A stretch of 64,000 bases of DNA, from assembly GCF_017591425.1 (NCBI RefSeq), contig NW_024466607.1:12532501-12596500 (forward strand), read 5' to 3'. Source of the stretch: Ochotona curzoniae. Its lineage: Eukaryota > Chordata > Mammalia > Lagomorpha > Ochotonidae. The position numbers were made by a program, and so were the translations under genes. The notes beneath the pieces were generated by a model. The model ran no database searches. It saw nothing but the letters and a program-made list of their open reading frames with translations, and was not told the origin of the DNA. Positions 35,016-47,439 of the stretch are shown here, in pieces; within the stretch, counting starts at the first letter, position 1, and each line of letters begins with the position of its first letter.

Positions 35016-35111
35016 GACAGGCAGATTGAAGATGGGTTATGAAAGTGTACTATGCAAGCAGCAAGCATGCATTTTGTAAATACACAGCTCTCTGGATATT
35101 CATAAAGGCTG

Positions 35112-35432
35112 TTTTTTAAATCTAGTTTCACTTATTTGAAAAACTTACAGAGAGAGGAGAAGGCAGAGCAAGAAAGAACTCCCACCTGCTGGTTCACTCC
35201 CAAAATGACCACAATGGCCAGGAGTAGGCCACGCCTGCAGCCAACACCTTCTTCCAGGTCTCCCACGTGGGCAGCAGGGTCCCAGGCACTTGGGCCACCT
35301 TCTGTTGCTTTCCCCAAGCCATTAGCATGCAGCTGGATTAGAAGTAGAGCAACTGGGATGCGAGCCAGCACACTTATGGGATGCTGGCATTGCAGGTGGT
35401 GGCTGTGTCTGCTTTATCACATGCCAGCCGTG
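35112..35432 (-). mobile_element. Older lagomorph SINE, reverse
   Basis: 'agtttcacttatttgaaaaacttacagagagaggagaaggcagag', 'cccacctgctggttcactcccaaaatgaccacaatggcc', 'ggtctcccacgtgggcagcagggtccc' and a head with 'tatgggatgctggcattgcagg'. It is directly followed by a second reverse SINE at 35436. Confidence 0.85.
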
Positions 35433-35435
35433 CCT

Positions 35436-35714
35436 TTTTTTTTTTTTCTTCTTTACTTGGACAGTGGAGTCACAGAGAGAAAGGGACACTTCCATCTGGT
35501 AGTTCACTACCCAGATGGCCTCAAGGGTCTAGGCCAGGCCTGAAACTCCACCGGGGCCTCTGTGTGGGCAGCAGAGGCTCCAGGACTTGGGGGCCACCTT
35601 CCTCGGCTTTGCCAGTTGCATTAGCAGGGAGCTGCAGCAGTTGCTGGAGCAGTCATGACCCAAGCCAGTACTCCTATGGAGTACAGGCGCCCGCTGTGCC
35701 GCCATGCTGGCCCA
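35436..35714 (-). mobile_element. Older lagomorph SINE, reverse, adjacent copy
   Basis: The left T run is followed by 'tacttggacagtggagtcacagagagaaagggacacttccatctggtagttcac', 'ctctgtgtgggcagcagaggctccaggacttgggggccacc' and a head ending 'ccgccatgctggccc'. It forms a same-strand pair with the copy at 35112. Confidence 0.8.
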
Positions 35715-35939
35715 AGACTATTCTTTTAGCCTCATTTAAGTAAAAAAGAAAACTGGGGCATATGATACGGGATCAAGGCCTGTTTGTGAGAGGGGCGATG
35801 GAAGCTGTGTTTCTGCCTGTCTGTGTTTTGAGGGGGGTTTTGTATTTCAAGCTTCGATTTTGATTTCTTTTGAGAGCAGTGCAATTGAATGGAAAATGGG
35901 ACTGCTTTCCTCTCATCCGCTTCATTACCACAAGTGCTT
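35715..35939. other. Unassigned segment
   Basis: Unique-looking DNA with no recognised repeat or coding region. Confidence 0.35.
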
Positions 35940-36910
35940 GTGGGAGAGGGAGAGCAGGTGTCCGGGCGACCCGCTCCTGCGCGCTCAGCCGCTTGGCTTG
36001 GGGGAGGGGAGTGCCCGCCCGCCTGAGTGGAAACCACAGCTTTGGGAAGGCCGGTGGAGGGGCTATTTGCATCGGGTCCAGCTCAGCACTTTGGGGTGTT
36101 TTGTGACCAAAAGTCTCCTAGGGAGCCTTGTGAGGAATGATCCGGTTTTCTGCTTGCCAGTCTGGCTGTGAGCAGTGAGGTGGCTTCTGAAGCACCCGTT
36201 TCAGTCCGTCAGTGAGGGAGGGGAGATGGGAGGGTCTCCCAGCTGCTGCGCTGCGCAGGAACACCGACCCCTCCCCCTCAGGATGCTCTACTTGCCTCCT
36301 CTGGGGTGGTTGGGAGGGGGGCGAGAGTGCTCTTCCCCAAAACCGCTGGATTCCCACTTCCCTGGGTGGTTTCGTGGGGCCCCTGAGCGAAAGAGGGTGG
36401 CAGGGGCTTTCCAGAGCCGGCTCCAGGTCCCTGAGAGCCCCTGCTGGGGACAATTAAAGACCTCCTAAGGCATCTTTCCCCTTTTAAGAGGCGTCCCCAG
36501 GACTTCCCTGCTCGGCCCTAGAGCAGGAGCAACTGAGCCCAATCAATTAACCAATATCCGCAGACCCAGAAGACAGGCTGTGTCTGTCTGGGAATTGCCG
36601 GGCAAGCAGAGCCTGGACAGGAAGCCCATATGGCAGGAGAGCAGAGAGGAGGGAAGCTAACCTCCTGAGGACTGGGAGGGCGACACCCCGTGGCCTTGTA
36701 GCCCCTAGAACCATAGCAGTTGGTCTGGTGAGAGGTCCCAGGGGGCTGGCTAAGGCGGCAGCAGCAGCGAGGCACTGCCCTGCTCCAGCCAGGCAGGAGA
36801 CTACTCTGCCAGCAAAACCTGCAAGTCATCCTGCCGTGCCGCAGCTGCTGGTCTGCAGAGACGCGTCCGTCCGGGCGGCTTGGAGCGGCTGTGGGAGGAG
36901 CGAGCCTCTC
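35940..36910. promoter_or_regulatory. CpG-enriched, SINE-free segment; possible regulatory region
   Basis: Two local CpG clusters stand out: 35955-36025 (..gtgtccgggcgacccgctcctgcgcgctcagccgc..) and 36830-36905 (..gagacgcgtccgtccgggcggcttggagcggc..), each with about ten CpGs in 75 bases against a CpG-poor background. No exon or clear promoter motif was found. It may be an orphan CpG island or enhancer. Open frames on both strands are the expected by-product of high GC. Confidence 0.3.
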
Positions 36911-38379
36911 CCAGCCTTGGTGCGGGCTAGAACTTGCCAGCCAGCTTTCAGGTGCACCACCCCCATCCCACACTGGCTTCCCCAGTCCCCAGTGGCAGTG
37001 GGGGTGGTGAGGTTTTGTCCCATTGTGCCATCACCCTGGGACTGCTGGACTCCTGAGTCTGAGGCTCCACTCCCAGAGTCGTAGCACATGGAGCAGGTTT
37101 GGTTTGTTCCGGGAAGAGCTGGCTAGACGATTTTACTATTTTAATGCAACCAGTGGTTCACTCTATAAAAATGGGAAATTTCACCTATAAATCCAGACAT
37201 CTTGTTCTGCAAGGCAGGAACTGGTGGCCCTTGGGCATGAGTGCTCTGTAGTGGCGGGGTATCTCTTGAATTTTGAGATGTGATCCTCATCTTCATGATC
37301 TGAGGAAGACTAGGTGGGTCCAGCGATTTTGGTCTCAGCGGTTTCTTGGGATGACACAGCTGACCTGTGTCACCAAGGAGCCTTTGCAGCATGGCCTCCT
37401 GCTCTGGGCTCTTCCATGAAGAGCATGCCAGGGAATGGCCCCTGAGCCACAGAAAATGTGTTTGCTAGCCCCAGGCTGCTCTTTCAAGAGGATCCCGGTA
37501 GAGGGGCTGCCTGGCACCCCGGGTGCTAGCAATCCAGCAGGCCAGCCACCAGAGCTGACCACATCCGCGGACTGTGCCAGGAGCCGAGCCCAGCAGACCC
37601 CTTGGCAGTGCCGGTTCTGTGCCATCAACAGCAGCAGGACGGGGAAGTGACTCAGGGAAGCTTCAGTGTGACTCATCGTGAGCTAGGGGGATGAATTTCT
37701 GGCTGTTTTTATTTGCTTTTGGTCTGCCTAGCTGCTCAGACATGGGAGTCCTTTAAAACGCTTCTTCTCTCAGAAACAACATCCACTGTGAGAGAAATAT
37801 TCTCCTAGCCCAAACTGGAGCCAGCATTTCTTGCTGCTCAAATCAGAAACTGTGGCTTGGAAATGATGGAGGGCATTGCCGCTGATGCTGAGTATCCCTG
37901 GGTCACACGTCCTGGGGCAGACAGGCCCCATATGTGTGTGCCCATCCTGAAGGCTTGCCAGAGGTGTTGGGCATCTTTTCATGCCCTGTGGGAGCCCTGA
38001 GCAGTCAAGAATGGTGCTGAACACCCTCCCTGCTGCTTGGAGGTGATTGGCCCCCTGGCGTCCTCAGGATCAGCTAAGGCTGAGAGTCAGATTTCATGTC
38101 TTGCTGAAGCATATCAGCTCTACATCCAGGAACTTGTCTGATCCTTTCTCCCAGAGTGGGGCTCAAAGTGGGGGAGCTGTAACCCAGGAACCCTAGAAAG
38201 GGCTTCCTACCTGAAGCAGCTGTGAAGGCACCCCGGGGGAGATGCCCCAAGAAGCCACCAAATCCACAGCCAGCACAGCCTGGGGCCTGATGGGATGCAG
38301 GCTCCTCCCCATTGTCCTGCAGCGTGTGCATTGTCTGGGGCGGAAAAGGAATGGTGTGGCAAAACTGGATGCAAGAGAA
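36911..38379. other. Unassigned SINE-free segment
   Basis: No recognised repeat, exon or RNA gene. Confidence 0.4.
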
Positions 38380-38565
38380 ATTTAGAGCTGTACTTTCCGT
38401 GTTTACAACAAACCTGCTCCCAGAGATTCCCACGAAAACGACCTCATCACTTTCCCATGGGATCCAGGACCACCTATGAAGGGTTTCACCACCTCCCTAT
38501 ACCACCATATGAGGACGGGGCTTCCAGCACCCTGGTCAAGGGAGAACACTGAAACGCTATGCAAC
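38380..38565 (-). mobile_element. MaLR-type LTR fragment, reverse
   Basis: 'tttacaacaaacctgctcccagagattcccacgaaaacgacctcatcac' and 'caccacctccctataccaccatatgagg' .. 'aaacgctatgcaacaaatagca' follow the complement of the 5' half of an MST/MLT1-like LTR (ACAACCCACTC..GAGAACTAAC..CACCTCCCAATACC..AAACCATAGCA). The 3' half is missing or too decayed to see. Confidence 0.55.
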
Positions 38566-41500
38566 AAATAGCACAGACCACACCGTGATTTGTCAAAAGG
38601 CAGGTGCAGATTCAGGAGGCTGTTTTAGAATTGAGTTCTGTCTTTCCAACAAGTCCTTGGTGTATAGACCATGATCTGTGTGCAGTAGGGGATTATACAA
38701 CATTATGCCATTTATGCTTTCCCAAAGGGAAGATGGTACCCTCCAGATGTGTCTCACCTACTTACCCTCTGTCTGCAGTGGCAGGTCCCTTCTGGATCTC
38801 CAGTGAAAATTGTTCCCAGCCAAGTGACTGCCCAGGCCCAATTCCAGCTCCAAGGAATCCAGGGGTGACAGAGACAGTCTCTGTTTTGTGGGATCTTACA
38901 GGGATGAATCAGGCTAACTGACAAACTGATAGAGTCATGAAGTTGGGGACAGGGGCTGCTTCTCATCCTGGGATTGAGATCAGGTGGGAAAACTGGGAGG
39001 GCTCAGGGGTAGGGTGGTAGACAGACTTGGAGGGAGCAGTATGCATGGGGCAGAGGGAGACAATGTAAGGAGGGAGGGAAATGGGATATTCGCAGGGCAA
39101 GGGATTCCAAGTCCCCTGGTTAAGTTTGGAAGGGACAGGGAACAGGTGATTCACTATTCCTACCTCTTGATACATTCATATAGTCTGCTCCAGTGTGGGC
39201 AGGACCTGCTTCTAACCAATGGAGTTGGGAGCCAGTGGATGTGTCCAACTGGGAAACGAGGCTGACCTGGCCACTAGTAGGACAGGGATAAGATCAGACA
39301 CAACACGGAGGTGGTGAGGTTGACAGGTTGGAGCCTGTCGGAGTGTGTGGGTGATTGGCATGGCAAAGGCCCTTCTGGCTGTAGGCAATAGAGGTGACCC
39401 TGGTGCAGGCTGACTCTCCAGCTCTGGGTTTAAGCAGCAGGTTCCTGCCTGGGAACACTGGATCCCTGAGGCTGGGTGTCTTCTCTGTGAAGGCACAGCG
39501 GACCTGGCATTGGGGCTTGTGCCTGTCCCAGCCTGAGGCAGAACACAGCAGTGCAGAGAGATGCAGAAAATGTCCTGCCCCACATCCCCCTTCAACATTT
39601 ACTCATGACTGACCTTTGCCTTTGCCAGGTATCCTACTTACCCTCTGCTGGATATGGCCACATGGCCAAAGCCTGGCCTGCAGGAAGTGAAGGAAATTCA
39701 TGTGCTTTTTGGGTCATACCTCCATCTTTTTTCCTTTCTTATCCTTCTGGCTATTAGGGACGAGGGCACTGCCCGAGAAGGGCAGAACATCCGGATAGGG
39801 TCATGACTTGGCAGAACTCAGCTGTGTACAGCTAGGGACGCTGTGTGAATGAGGACTCTGTCTCAGCTAAGTCCTTACTGCTCTGGGTCCCGGTGATGGG
39901 GACCTTCCACAAGGGCGATGGAAGAAGTTGTCAAAGATGAATGTCTCAGTCTGTGTTGTGTCTTTTCTCCCTCAATAAGGTTTATTTTGTTTTGCTTTTA
40001 AATTAGGCAATGAGTTAGGCAGGGAAATTGGAACATGGACAGAACTCTTTTTCATGGCTCTGATAGTCTTGGCATGGTGCGAGTTGGGGTCAGTGAGGCA
40101 CCATCGTGGGTGTTAAGATCTGATTCACAAGGGACATTTGGCATGTATGAGATATAAACTTTTGGCTAATAGGTCAGCTGAGTTTGGGGGATTGTTTGTT
40201 ATTGCGAGATAGTTTACCCTGACTAATGTAGAAACCTCGACTGAGATTCATGTAAAAGATGATGGTCAAAGTCAAAGAGGACAGAGAGAGGACGCGCGGA
40301 TACAGCAAAGGAAGGTATAACTTAGGAAGTGGAATCACTGGGACTTGGAGGGACTTTTGAGGAACAGAAAGAGGTTTAGATAGCCTACTTGGTGTGTGGT
40401 GGCACCGCACATTGAAACAGGTATCACTGGTAAGAGCTCAAGCCAAGAGACATGTGATGATAAAGCAAAAGAAATTGGGACAGAGTGGCAGGTGACCCCA
40501 ACACTGCTCTCCTGAGGGGAAGGGAAGGGGGCAGGTGAGACCTTAGTATTGAGAGCTTTGCTGGTGGAAGGCTACGCTTCTCAGGAGACATGTGCTGTAG
40601 GCTTTGGGATTACCCACTGAATCCTCCTGCCAGTATGCCACGCGTCCATGACAACATGACAAATCTCAGGCCTTGCCTTCCCCTCATCCTCCACTACCAG
40701 GGTTAAATGCTGCTCCACGAAGTCCCATGGCCACCTCTCACCCTTCCCCATAGGAAAATGTTACTTAGCCCTTATGCTCCAGCAAACTGCTCTTTCTTTC
40801 TTTCTTTTTTTCACTGAGAAAGTTCATACATGGCACGGTGCCCTCCCCAACCTGACACTGAATGAATGCAGAAAGGAATGAGTAAAAGCACGAATCTTGA
40901 GTGAAGGACTGTATAATCCCAGAGATACTTGAAAACATGGAGAAAGGGATTGTTCATGACCTGTGTGATGGCCAAGAACCTGTGATATGCCAGCTGGAGA
41001 CTCTGCTGAGATCCTGACGAGTGGAAAGCTAACAGCAGTCGCCTGTGAGTGGGGTCCCTGCTGCAGCCTCCCCCAGGCTGCCCCGGAGCTTGTCCCTCAA
41101 CCTTCTACCACTCTCCGCAGACGCTATGGAGACATCTCCAAACCTGCTTGGAGGACGCTGCGGAGTTACAGGGTGGCAGAGATGTCCTACCCACAAGGCC
41201 AAAGCTGCCAGCACCCTGGACAGAGTCGTGCGGTCCTGGCCCAGTGTCCTTGAGCCTCACAAAGGTCTCTGTGTGCTTGATGATGGAAGTTTTAAAGGTT
41301 GGACTTGACTGCTCTGCCCTCAGAGGCAAAGCAGGTGGCTCTGCCAATGACGCATTTCCACTTCTGCCCAGATGGGCTTCCCAGACTTTGGCCTCATTCC
41401 CTGCAGAGCCAGCTCCTGCGGAGTTTGGCCCTTCATTCCCATTTTTTGCCAAGCTCTTCCTGGCTGGGCCTGGCAGGCTCTTGGGGACAGTGCTGACTCA

Positions 41501-42279
41501 GGGTCAGTGGCAGGAGGTGGGGATTGTAGTGTGTGGAAGAAGAGCCTGGGTGATGGCAACAGTTGGGACTGGCCGGGTGCCTGTGCCCAGCCTCTTCCAC
41601 TCTCACTTGCAGGGGAGATGGAGGAAGAGGACACCAACCCTTAGCTGGGAGGTCCACAGTGACCTCTGGGGCTGGAGCAGACTCCCTGGTGACCAGAATC
41701 AATCTATCCACAAGCAGATGAGACCCAGGAAGCATGGACTAGATCATTTGGGAGTGGGTGGCAGTGGGAAGAAGGGAGGCAAAGTGCATAGTAACCTGTG
41801 TTCCTATGGACCTACTGTTGTTGCAGAAGATGGCTTTATCAGAATTTAACACTGCAGCTGAATTGAGGAGGGGCGTGTAGGGGACCACAGGCTGTGCCAT
41901 CTAATCCCTGTCTTCCCCTCCCCACTCGCCTGGGACCCCTGTATAGCAAGCTGTGCCATAGGAACCCTCTGTGCTCGGGGCTCATAGTGCTGGCACTTGC
42001 CTTCTCCCTAGGCTGCAGCTAGAAGCTGGTGACTGAGAGCCAGGGTTCTCCCCTAGTGGGCAGGACACAGAGCCCTTGCTATAGCCACCCTTCCTCTCAC
42101 TCCTTACTCAGTTTCCCAGGCTGTCCGCAAGAACATCAATGGCAATTCAATCAATAATCAAAAATCAAATCCTGTGCTGTCAGTTGATTCCTCATACGCT
42201 TAGCAAGTGCTAAAGCACCTCTGACTGCTCAGGTAGAGATGATGAATGAAGCAGAGGCACTGCCCAGAGCTGAGGGTGA
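38566..42279. other. Unassigned SINE-free segment
   Basis: About 3.7 kb with no confident repeat beyond a (CTTT) run at 40792-40812. The longest open frame in the window (41049-41849, + strand, 266 codons) lies here. It has no recognised domain, is rich in Gly, Pro, Leu and Ser, overlaps open frames on other strands, and lacks conserved splice structure, so I do not call it a gene. Confidence 0.45.
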
Positions 42280-42470
42280 GACGTGGGGTCAGCGAACAGT
42301 CATGCCAATAAAAACGCTGTGAACTGTTGGGAGCAAGGCTACCACAGAAGGACAGAGAGGACACCAGAGGGTGAGCTTCAGCTTGGAGAGGCAGGGGACA
42401 AGGAAGACCTCTCTGAGGATGGGGCACTGGTGCCAAGACCTAAAAGAGAAGGAGTTGTTGGAGGAGGGAT
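42280..42470 (+). repeat. Possible ancient LINE-derived repeat (L2-like)
   Basis: 'ggaagacctctctgaggatggggcactggtgccaagacctaaaagagaaggag' resembles a common mammalian repeat (GGAAGGCCTCTCTGAGGAGGTGACATTTGAGC-GAGACCTGAAGGATGAGAAGG). The family assignment is uncertain. Confidence 0.4.
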
Positions 42471-42985
42471 GGTGGGGCTACTGGGGCAAGGGGATGCTGT
42501 GGATGTAGTTCCAAGATGAGGGTAACTTGGGAGACCTGGACAGAGCTCCACAAGGCGGGTATGGCAGGTACTGGGACCAACTGCTATGTGGACATTCTGA
42601 GGGAGCATGTGAGTGTCCATTGTGTCCCTATACCTGCCATCTCTTCACCTGGGCAGAGGCCATCTGAACACATGCCTGAGGTGTCATGGAGCTGTTAGGG
42701 TGGTCCTGAGGTCCAGTCTGATGGGTGGTCCAGTTCTATGCACTGTCCTCTGACATCTGAGGGAGCTGGCCGAGGGGTCTCTGAGTGAGTGGGAGGATCT
42801 TGTGTCACTGTGTGTATGGGTGACTTTATGGTCCTGGATCTGGAACCTTGCAGAGCACCCTGGGAAAGCCCAGGGAATAGGAGTGGTGAAGTGGGTGGGG
42901 CCTGAACCCTGCTCACCTTGCAGTTGCCCAGGCCCCGGTTGTGGGTGTCTCCCACCTGTGTTTCAGTAAATAAAAATCACTGTTG
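42471..42985. other. Unassigned segment
   Basis: No recognised feature. Confidence 0.35.
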
Positions 42986-43272
42986 AGGGGCGAGTGTTTA
43001 GCCTCACGGCTAAGAAGCCCATGTCCCACATCAGAGTACTCAGGTTTCATTCCTGGTCCTGGCTTCCTGTCGATGCAGACCCTGGGAGGCAGTGGCCATG
43101 GCCCAAATAGTTGGGTTCCTAACAGCACTGTGGGAAACCTGGATTGAGTTTTGAGAGCCCGGCTTTGGCCCAGCCCAGTCCTGGCTGTTTTAGGCATTTG
43201 GGGAGTGAACCAGTAGATGGGAATTCTCTCTGTCATTTTTCTGCCACGCAAATGAATTGATCCGAAAAAAGA
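42986..43272 (+). mobile_element. Older lagomorph SINE, forward
   Basis: The head is 'gaggggcgagtgtttagcctcacggctaagaagcccatgtcccacatcagagtactcaggttt', followed by 'accctgggaggcagtggccatggcccaaatagttggg', 'cccagcccagtcctggctgttttaggcatttggggagtgaaccagtagatggg' and a decayed tail. An approximate AATCACTG / AATAACCACTG repeat at its ends may be a worn duplication. Confidence 0.8.
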
Positions 43273-43387
43273 ATAACCACTGGGCTGTCAGCCAGCCAGG
43301 CCGCCTCAGGATAGACTGACACTGCTGAGCTAGGGGAAGCCAGCACACCATGAGTGAAGGCTTGCAGTTAGAACATTTGCTATTTTT

Positions 43388-43721
43388 ATTTTTATTTTTA
43401 TTTTTTTTAAGATTTTATTATTTTTATTGAAAGGCGGATATACAGAGAGGAGAGACAAAGAGGAAGATCTTCCCTCCGATGATTCACTCCCCAAGTGAGC
43501 ACAACGGTCAATGCTATGCCGATCCGAAGCCAGGAGCCTCTTCTGGGTCTCCCATGCGGGTGCAGTGTCCCAAAGCTTTGGGCGGTCCTCGACTGCTTTC
43601 CCGGGCCACAGGCAGGGAGCTGGAAGGGAAGCGGGGCTGCTGGGATTAGAACCTGCGTCCATATGGGATCCTGGGTGTGCAAGGCGAGGACCTTAAACCA
43701 CTGTGCCACTGCGCCGGGCCC
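43388..43721 (-). mobile_element. Lagomorph SINE (young subtype), full length, inserted at an older SINE tail
   Basis: The reverse copy runs to CTGCGCCGGGCCC with a perfect 15-bp duplication, ACATTTGCTATTTTT (43373-43387, 43722-43736). In SINE orientation the nick site is TT/AAAA. Its 3' neighbour starts two bases after the second duplication, so it landed at the A/T-rich tail of the older SINE at 43739. The (ATTTTT)n stretch next to the left duplication is a small tail expansion. Confidence 0.94.
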
Positions 43722-43738
43722 ACATTTGCTATTTTTAA

Positions 43739-44032
43739 AAGATTTAAAAAAAAAACTTATTTAATTCAAATTCTGAGTTACCGAAGAGAGAGGCAGGGAA
43801 AAGGCTGGTTCATTCCCCAAATGACTGCAGTGACGAGGACTGGGCCAAACGGAAGCCAGGGGCTGGAAGCTGCATCTGGATCTCCTGCATGGGTGGCTGT
43901 CATCTGCTGCTTTCTCTGCTCATTAGCAAGGACCTAAGTTAGAAGTGGAGCAGTGGGGACTCCAACTGGTGCCTGTATGGGAGACTGGAATTTTAAGCAG
44001 TGGCTTTACTCGCTATACCACAAAGTAGGCCC
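43739..44032 (-). mobile_element. Older lagomorph SINE, reverse
   Basis: 'agatttaaaaaaaaaacttatttaattcaaattctgagttac', 'ggctggttcattccccaaatgactgcagtgacg', 'ggaagccaggggctggaagctgcatctggatctcctgcatggg' and a head ending 'ctataccacaaagtaggccc'. It is considerably diverged. Confidence 0.82.
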
Positions 44033-45479
44033 TAGTCTGGACATTTCTTAAGCATGCTCTGTGTGTCAAATTCTTGTTACGACCATGACCCCTCCAGGGC
44101 ACACCTGCTGCTACCCAACACCTACTCCCTGCCCACAGTAGGCTCATAGGCAGTTCCCTGCCAAGAGCCTCTGAAGTTGGCCATGTTACTTGCTTTGGCT
44201 TAGAGGAGTGTCATCAAATGTGACACACGCAAAGGCTTGTCCTCCTGGACTCCAGCAGCCAGGTGAAGGATTCTGACCAAGGTGGCCCTGGTGATGGCTG
44301 GCCACGTGCCCAAGCTGTGAGGAAGGTTGCCTTGGCTTTCCCCAAGCCTGGTCCAACCTCAGATGACTTGGGTTTTTGTAATCTCCGCAGGCAAGAGCAT
44401 AGCAACACTGGAGAACAAGCCCAAGCTGCAGTATGGGAGCAAAGAGTAGAGATTGTTTAATGCAAGTGAGTGTTCAGGTGGCTTGTAAGTGATTGACACG
44501 GGCTGGGGTACACATCCGCTATTTCATCTCCGGGACCTCCCCAAGGACCAAGGACCTACGAGGACCAAGGTTGTGTAGTGAGCAAACGGTGACCCCACCA
44601 GGTCTGCAGCTTCCTCACTGGCTCTTGTTATAACCCTTAAAATGAGGCAACTGCATCAATCCCCAGCACCCAGCCAACAAGGGCACAGTCGGTCTGTCCA
44701 TACCTCTCCTGCTTGTGAAACTCTGGCCAGTGTCAGATGCCACTGTCCAGCTCTGTGTCCACCCTGTGGGCCTGGCACAAGATTTTGGAGAAGTCTCATT
44801 TGTCTCCGTGACTCTCCCATGACCTTCACCTTTATTTTCTTTTTTTTATCTTCCCTAAATTACAACTCCTTCTTGATTCTACTCCCAAAGCAACCACAAG
44901 CATGAGGTGGCGGCTTCTAACAGTTCCTTTGCTAACGATCTGTGGGTTGTGAAGTCTCAGCTCAACCCCGCCTTCAGCCACTTAGAATCAGCAGCCAGGG
45001 ACGTTGTCCTTAACCAGCAATTTTCCCCCAAATGCTGCATCCCACTTAGCACCTGCAGTGTGTCTTCATCCCTTCCCCACCTGGCTGACCCTCCTCCTGT
45101 AAGTGCCAAAGTCCTCTCTCTCCCTGTCATCTGCTTTCCAAATCAGGTGACACCCACATCACCCAGGGGTCTTCTGTTCAACCAGAGGCTCCCCTCCTGA
45201 GAAGACGTTTGTGGGTGCAACCGCATGCACATGCTTGGGGTTCAGCAAAGGGGCAGCAGACAGCATGTCTCTGACATCTGCCATTTGACAGCTGGCGCCC
45301 AGAGCCAGGCCTAGGGAGACGCGGGCTTCTCCACTTCTGGAAGGTTGAGTCTCTTCCACATGGCAGGCAGAATCAGTGGGAATTTGCCTGAGACAGGGGC
45401 AAATTCTGGGCTAGGACCTCAAAGCAAAGCCACGCCAACATGCTGACCTGTGCCATTCTACTCCACCACCCAGCCCTGC
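44033..45479. other. Unassigned SINE-free segment
   Basis: Unique-looking DNA; open frames lack recognised similarity. Confidence 0.4.
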
Positions 45480-45630
45480 CTCCATCCCCGAGGTAATTCG
45501 CGCATGCCCAGCCCATAAATATCTTATTTTGTGTTCCTGCCAGCCCCCACTAATAGGGCTAATGCTTCCTGAGGTACAGCCCAAAGCTGCATTAGTCTCA
45601 GATGTTTGATTGATTTAAAACAAAAAAGCC
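45480..45630. promoter_or_regulatory. Candidate conserved non-coding element
   Basis: A compact repeat-free block: GAGGTAATTCGCGCATGCCCAG, then 'ataaatatcttattttgtg', 'ccactaatagggctaatgc' and 'ttgattgatttaaaac'. The TAATTCGCGC word and paired CTAAT motifs in a sharply AT-rich island are reminiscent of developmental enhancers. This is inference from composition only. Confidence 0.25.
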
Positions 45631-47439
45631 TGACCACCAACTTCTCCCTATGGTTTCTCTTCCTGCCACGTGGCTTGCAGGGTTATCTCTGAAATGCAAT
45701 TAAGGCAGCTTCAAAGTACATTTTCAGGAAGATGCAGAATTGATGAGGGGAGCTGGCCCCTGTGGGTGCCTCCAGATTATTCCAGTTTCGGACCAGGGAG
45801 CTGGAATTTGGTCCCACATGGAGTCTACACACCATGAAGTTTTGGGTCTCACAACCCAAACTTAAACTCCCACTGGCCCCAGGAGCCATGTTGGGGCTGG
45901 GATGAGGGGCCACCTGCTGGTGGAGCTGCTGATTTGACCTTAATCCTGACTTTGCCAAGGGCAGAGCCCCCTTTGCAGGGGGTGGGGAAGTGGGGTCACA
46001 GGCTGGGAATTGCTCACCTACCACCCCAAGGCCTTCTGCGACTCAACCCTGTGAGCTGGAGGCTCCTGCTAAGTAGGGAGACAAGAATGGGTTCCACACT
46101 GGACAGAGTCCTTTTGCTCAGAATCCCCATTGTGGTCATCGTACCTGCTCCAGCTAAGACCAATTAAGCTGCCAAGGTCGGAGAACAGAGGGTCAGGTTA
46201 TCAATGTGGGCCACCTATGGGAGTCAGAGAGTCAACCATCAGGCACAGCTCAGCTGGCTCCGGCAAACCCTTTGTAAGCTCAGCTAAGTCCTGGGCACTG
46301 TGCAAGGGGTCATAGGGCTGAAAAGTTAGACAAGTGATGTCAGCCAAGCAGAAGAAATAGGCATCCCCAAACCATCACACGGGAGCAGGTGGCTGCACAG
46401 CGGCCAAGAGCTGTTGACCTGTTAGAGTGACTACAGCACACAGGGAGTGCAAAGGGAAAGACAAAGCTAGGTTCCAGAATGGAATGCTCTTATGGAAGGG
46501 CTTTCCTAGGTGGAAGAACTTGAGATGGTGAGCATGTGGGGTGGAGAACATCCAGGGGCTGGCGCAGGTGACAGGAGAGCATTGCTTGGCCCAGTTGTGC
46601 TGGAGTTGGCGACTGGAGCTGATTTCCAGAGGTTGCCCATCCAAATTGCCTGTATCCTGCATTCTCAGCTCCCCCACCCCAACCCTGCCCAGCATTCTTA
46701 GTACAGGATGGTTTTTAAAATGCCAGTTTTAAGGACACCCCCGTTTTTAGTCCTATGGGAACCACATTCTTATCTCAGTCCTGTTCTGGCAGCAGACATA
46801 GGTGTGAGGTCACTGTAGGCAGTTTTCTCCTGAATTGTGCTGAGGGAGGCCTGGGGTCAGGGGCAGGTGCTGACGCTGGCACTGGACAGAGTCTCTTGGG
46901 TCAAAGCATCAAGGCAGCTGTGAGAACCATCTGGAAGGCTGCGTGTGGCCAAGTGCAGGTGCTAGGTTCACTAAGTACAGAGCAGGTTGGAGGAAGAAGG
47001 CGATGGGATTCAGGGGCTTGGCCTCTTTGCCTCAGTGACGGGGAATCATCTGAGCTTCTAAGCATCTAAGCCAGGGACAGCAGGCTTCTGAATGACTTGA
47101 GCTGGCTGGAAGTGAAGAGAGAACATAGAACAGCTTCTATGGGCTCCTGGGGCAGGAAATGATGTCAGCCGTTACAGGACAGGCACCTTTGGCATCAGGG
47201 CGATGACATGTGTCAATCACCAGGCCCAGTGCTCACCCACCTTAAATACATGGTTTACCCCTCTACTCCTCACTCTTCTAGAACCTTCCAGAATATGACT
47301 GCTTTCTCTGGTGACTGACTTGATTCTTTCGAGGAGCTCATGGCATTCAGTCACCCATGTCTGTTGTCATCCACTGAACTTCCAAACCCTCCCTCCATTC
47401 ATCCAGGACTGGGACAGGGACACAGCCAGATGCTAGTGT
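45631..47439. other. Unassigned SINE-free segment
   Basis: No recognised repeat, exon or RNA gene. Confidence 0.4.

Noticed and set aside
41049..41849. 266-codon open frame, the longest in the window
   Set aside because: No recognised domain, composition typical of GC-rich non-coding DNA, competing open frames on both strands, and no homologue that I know in the human interval after ABHD5.
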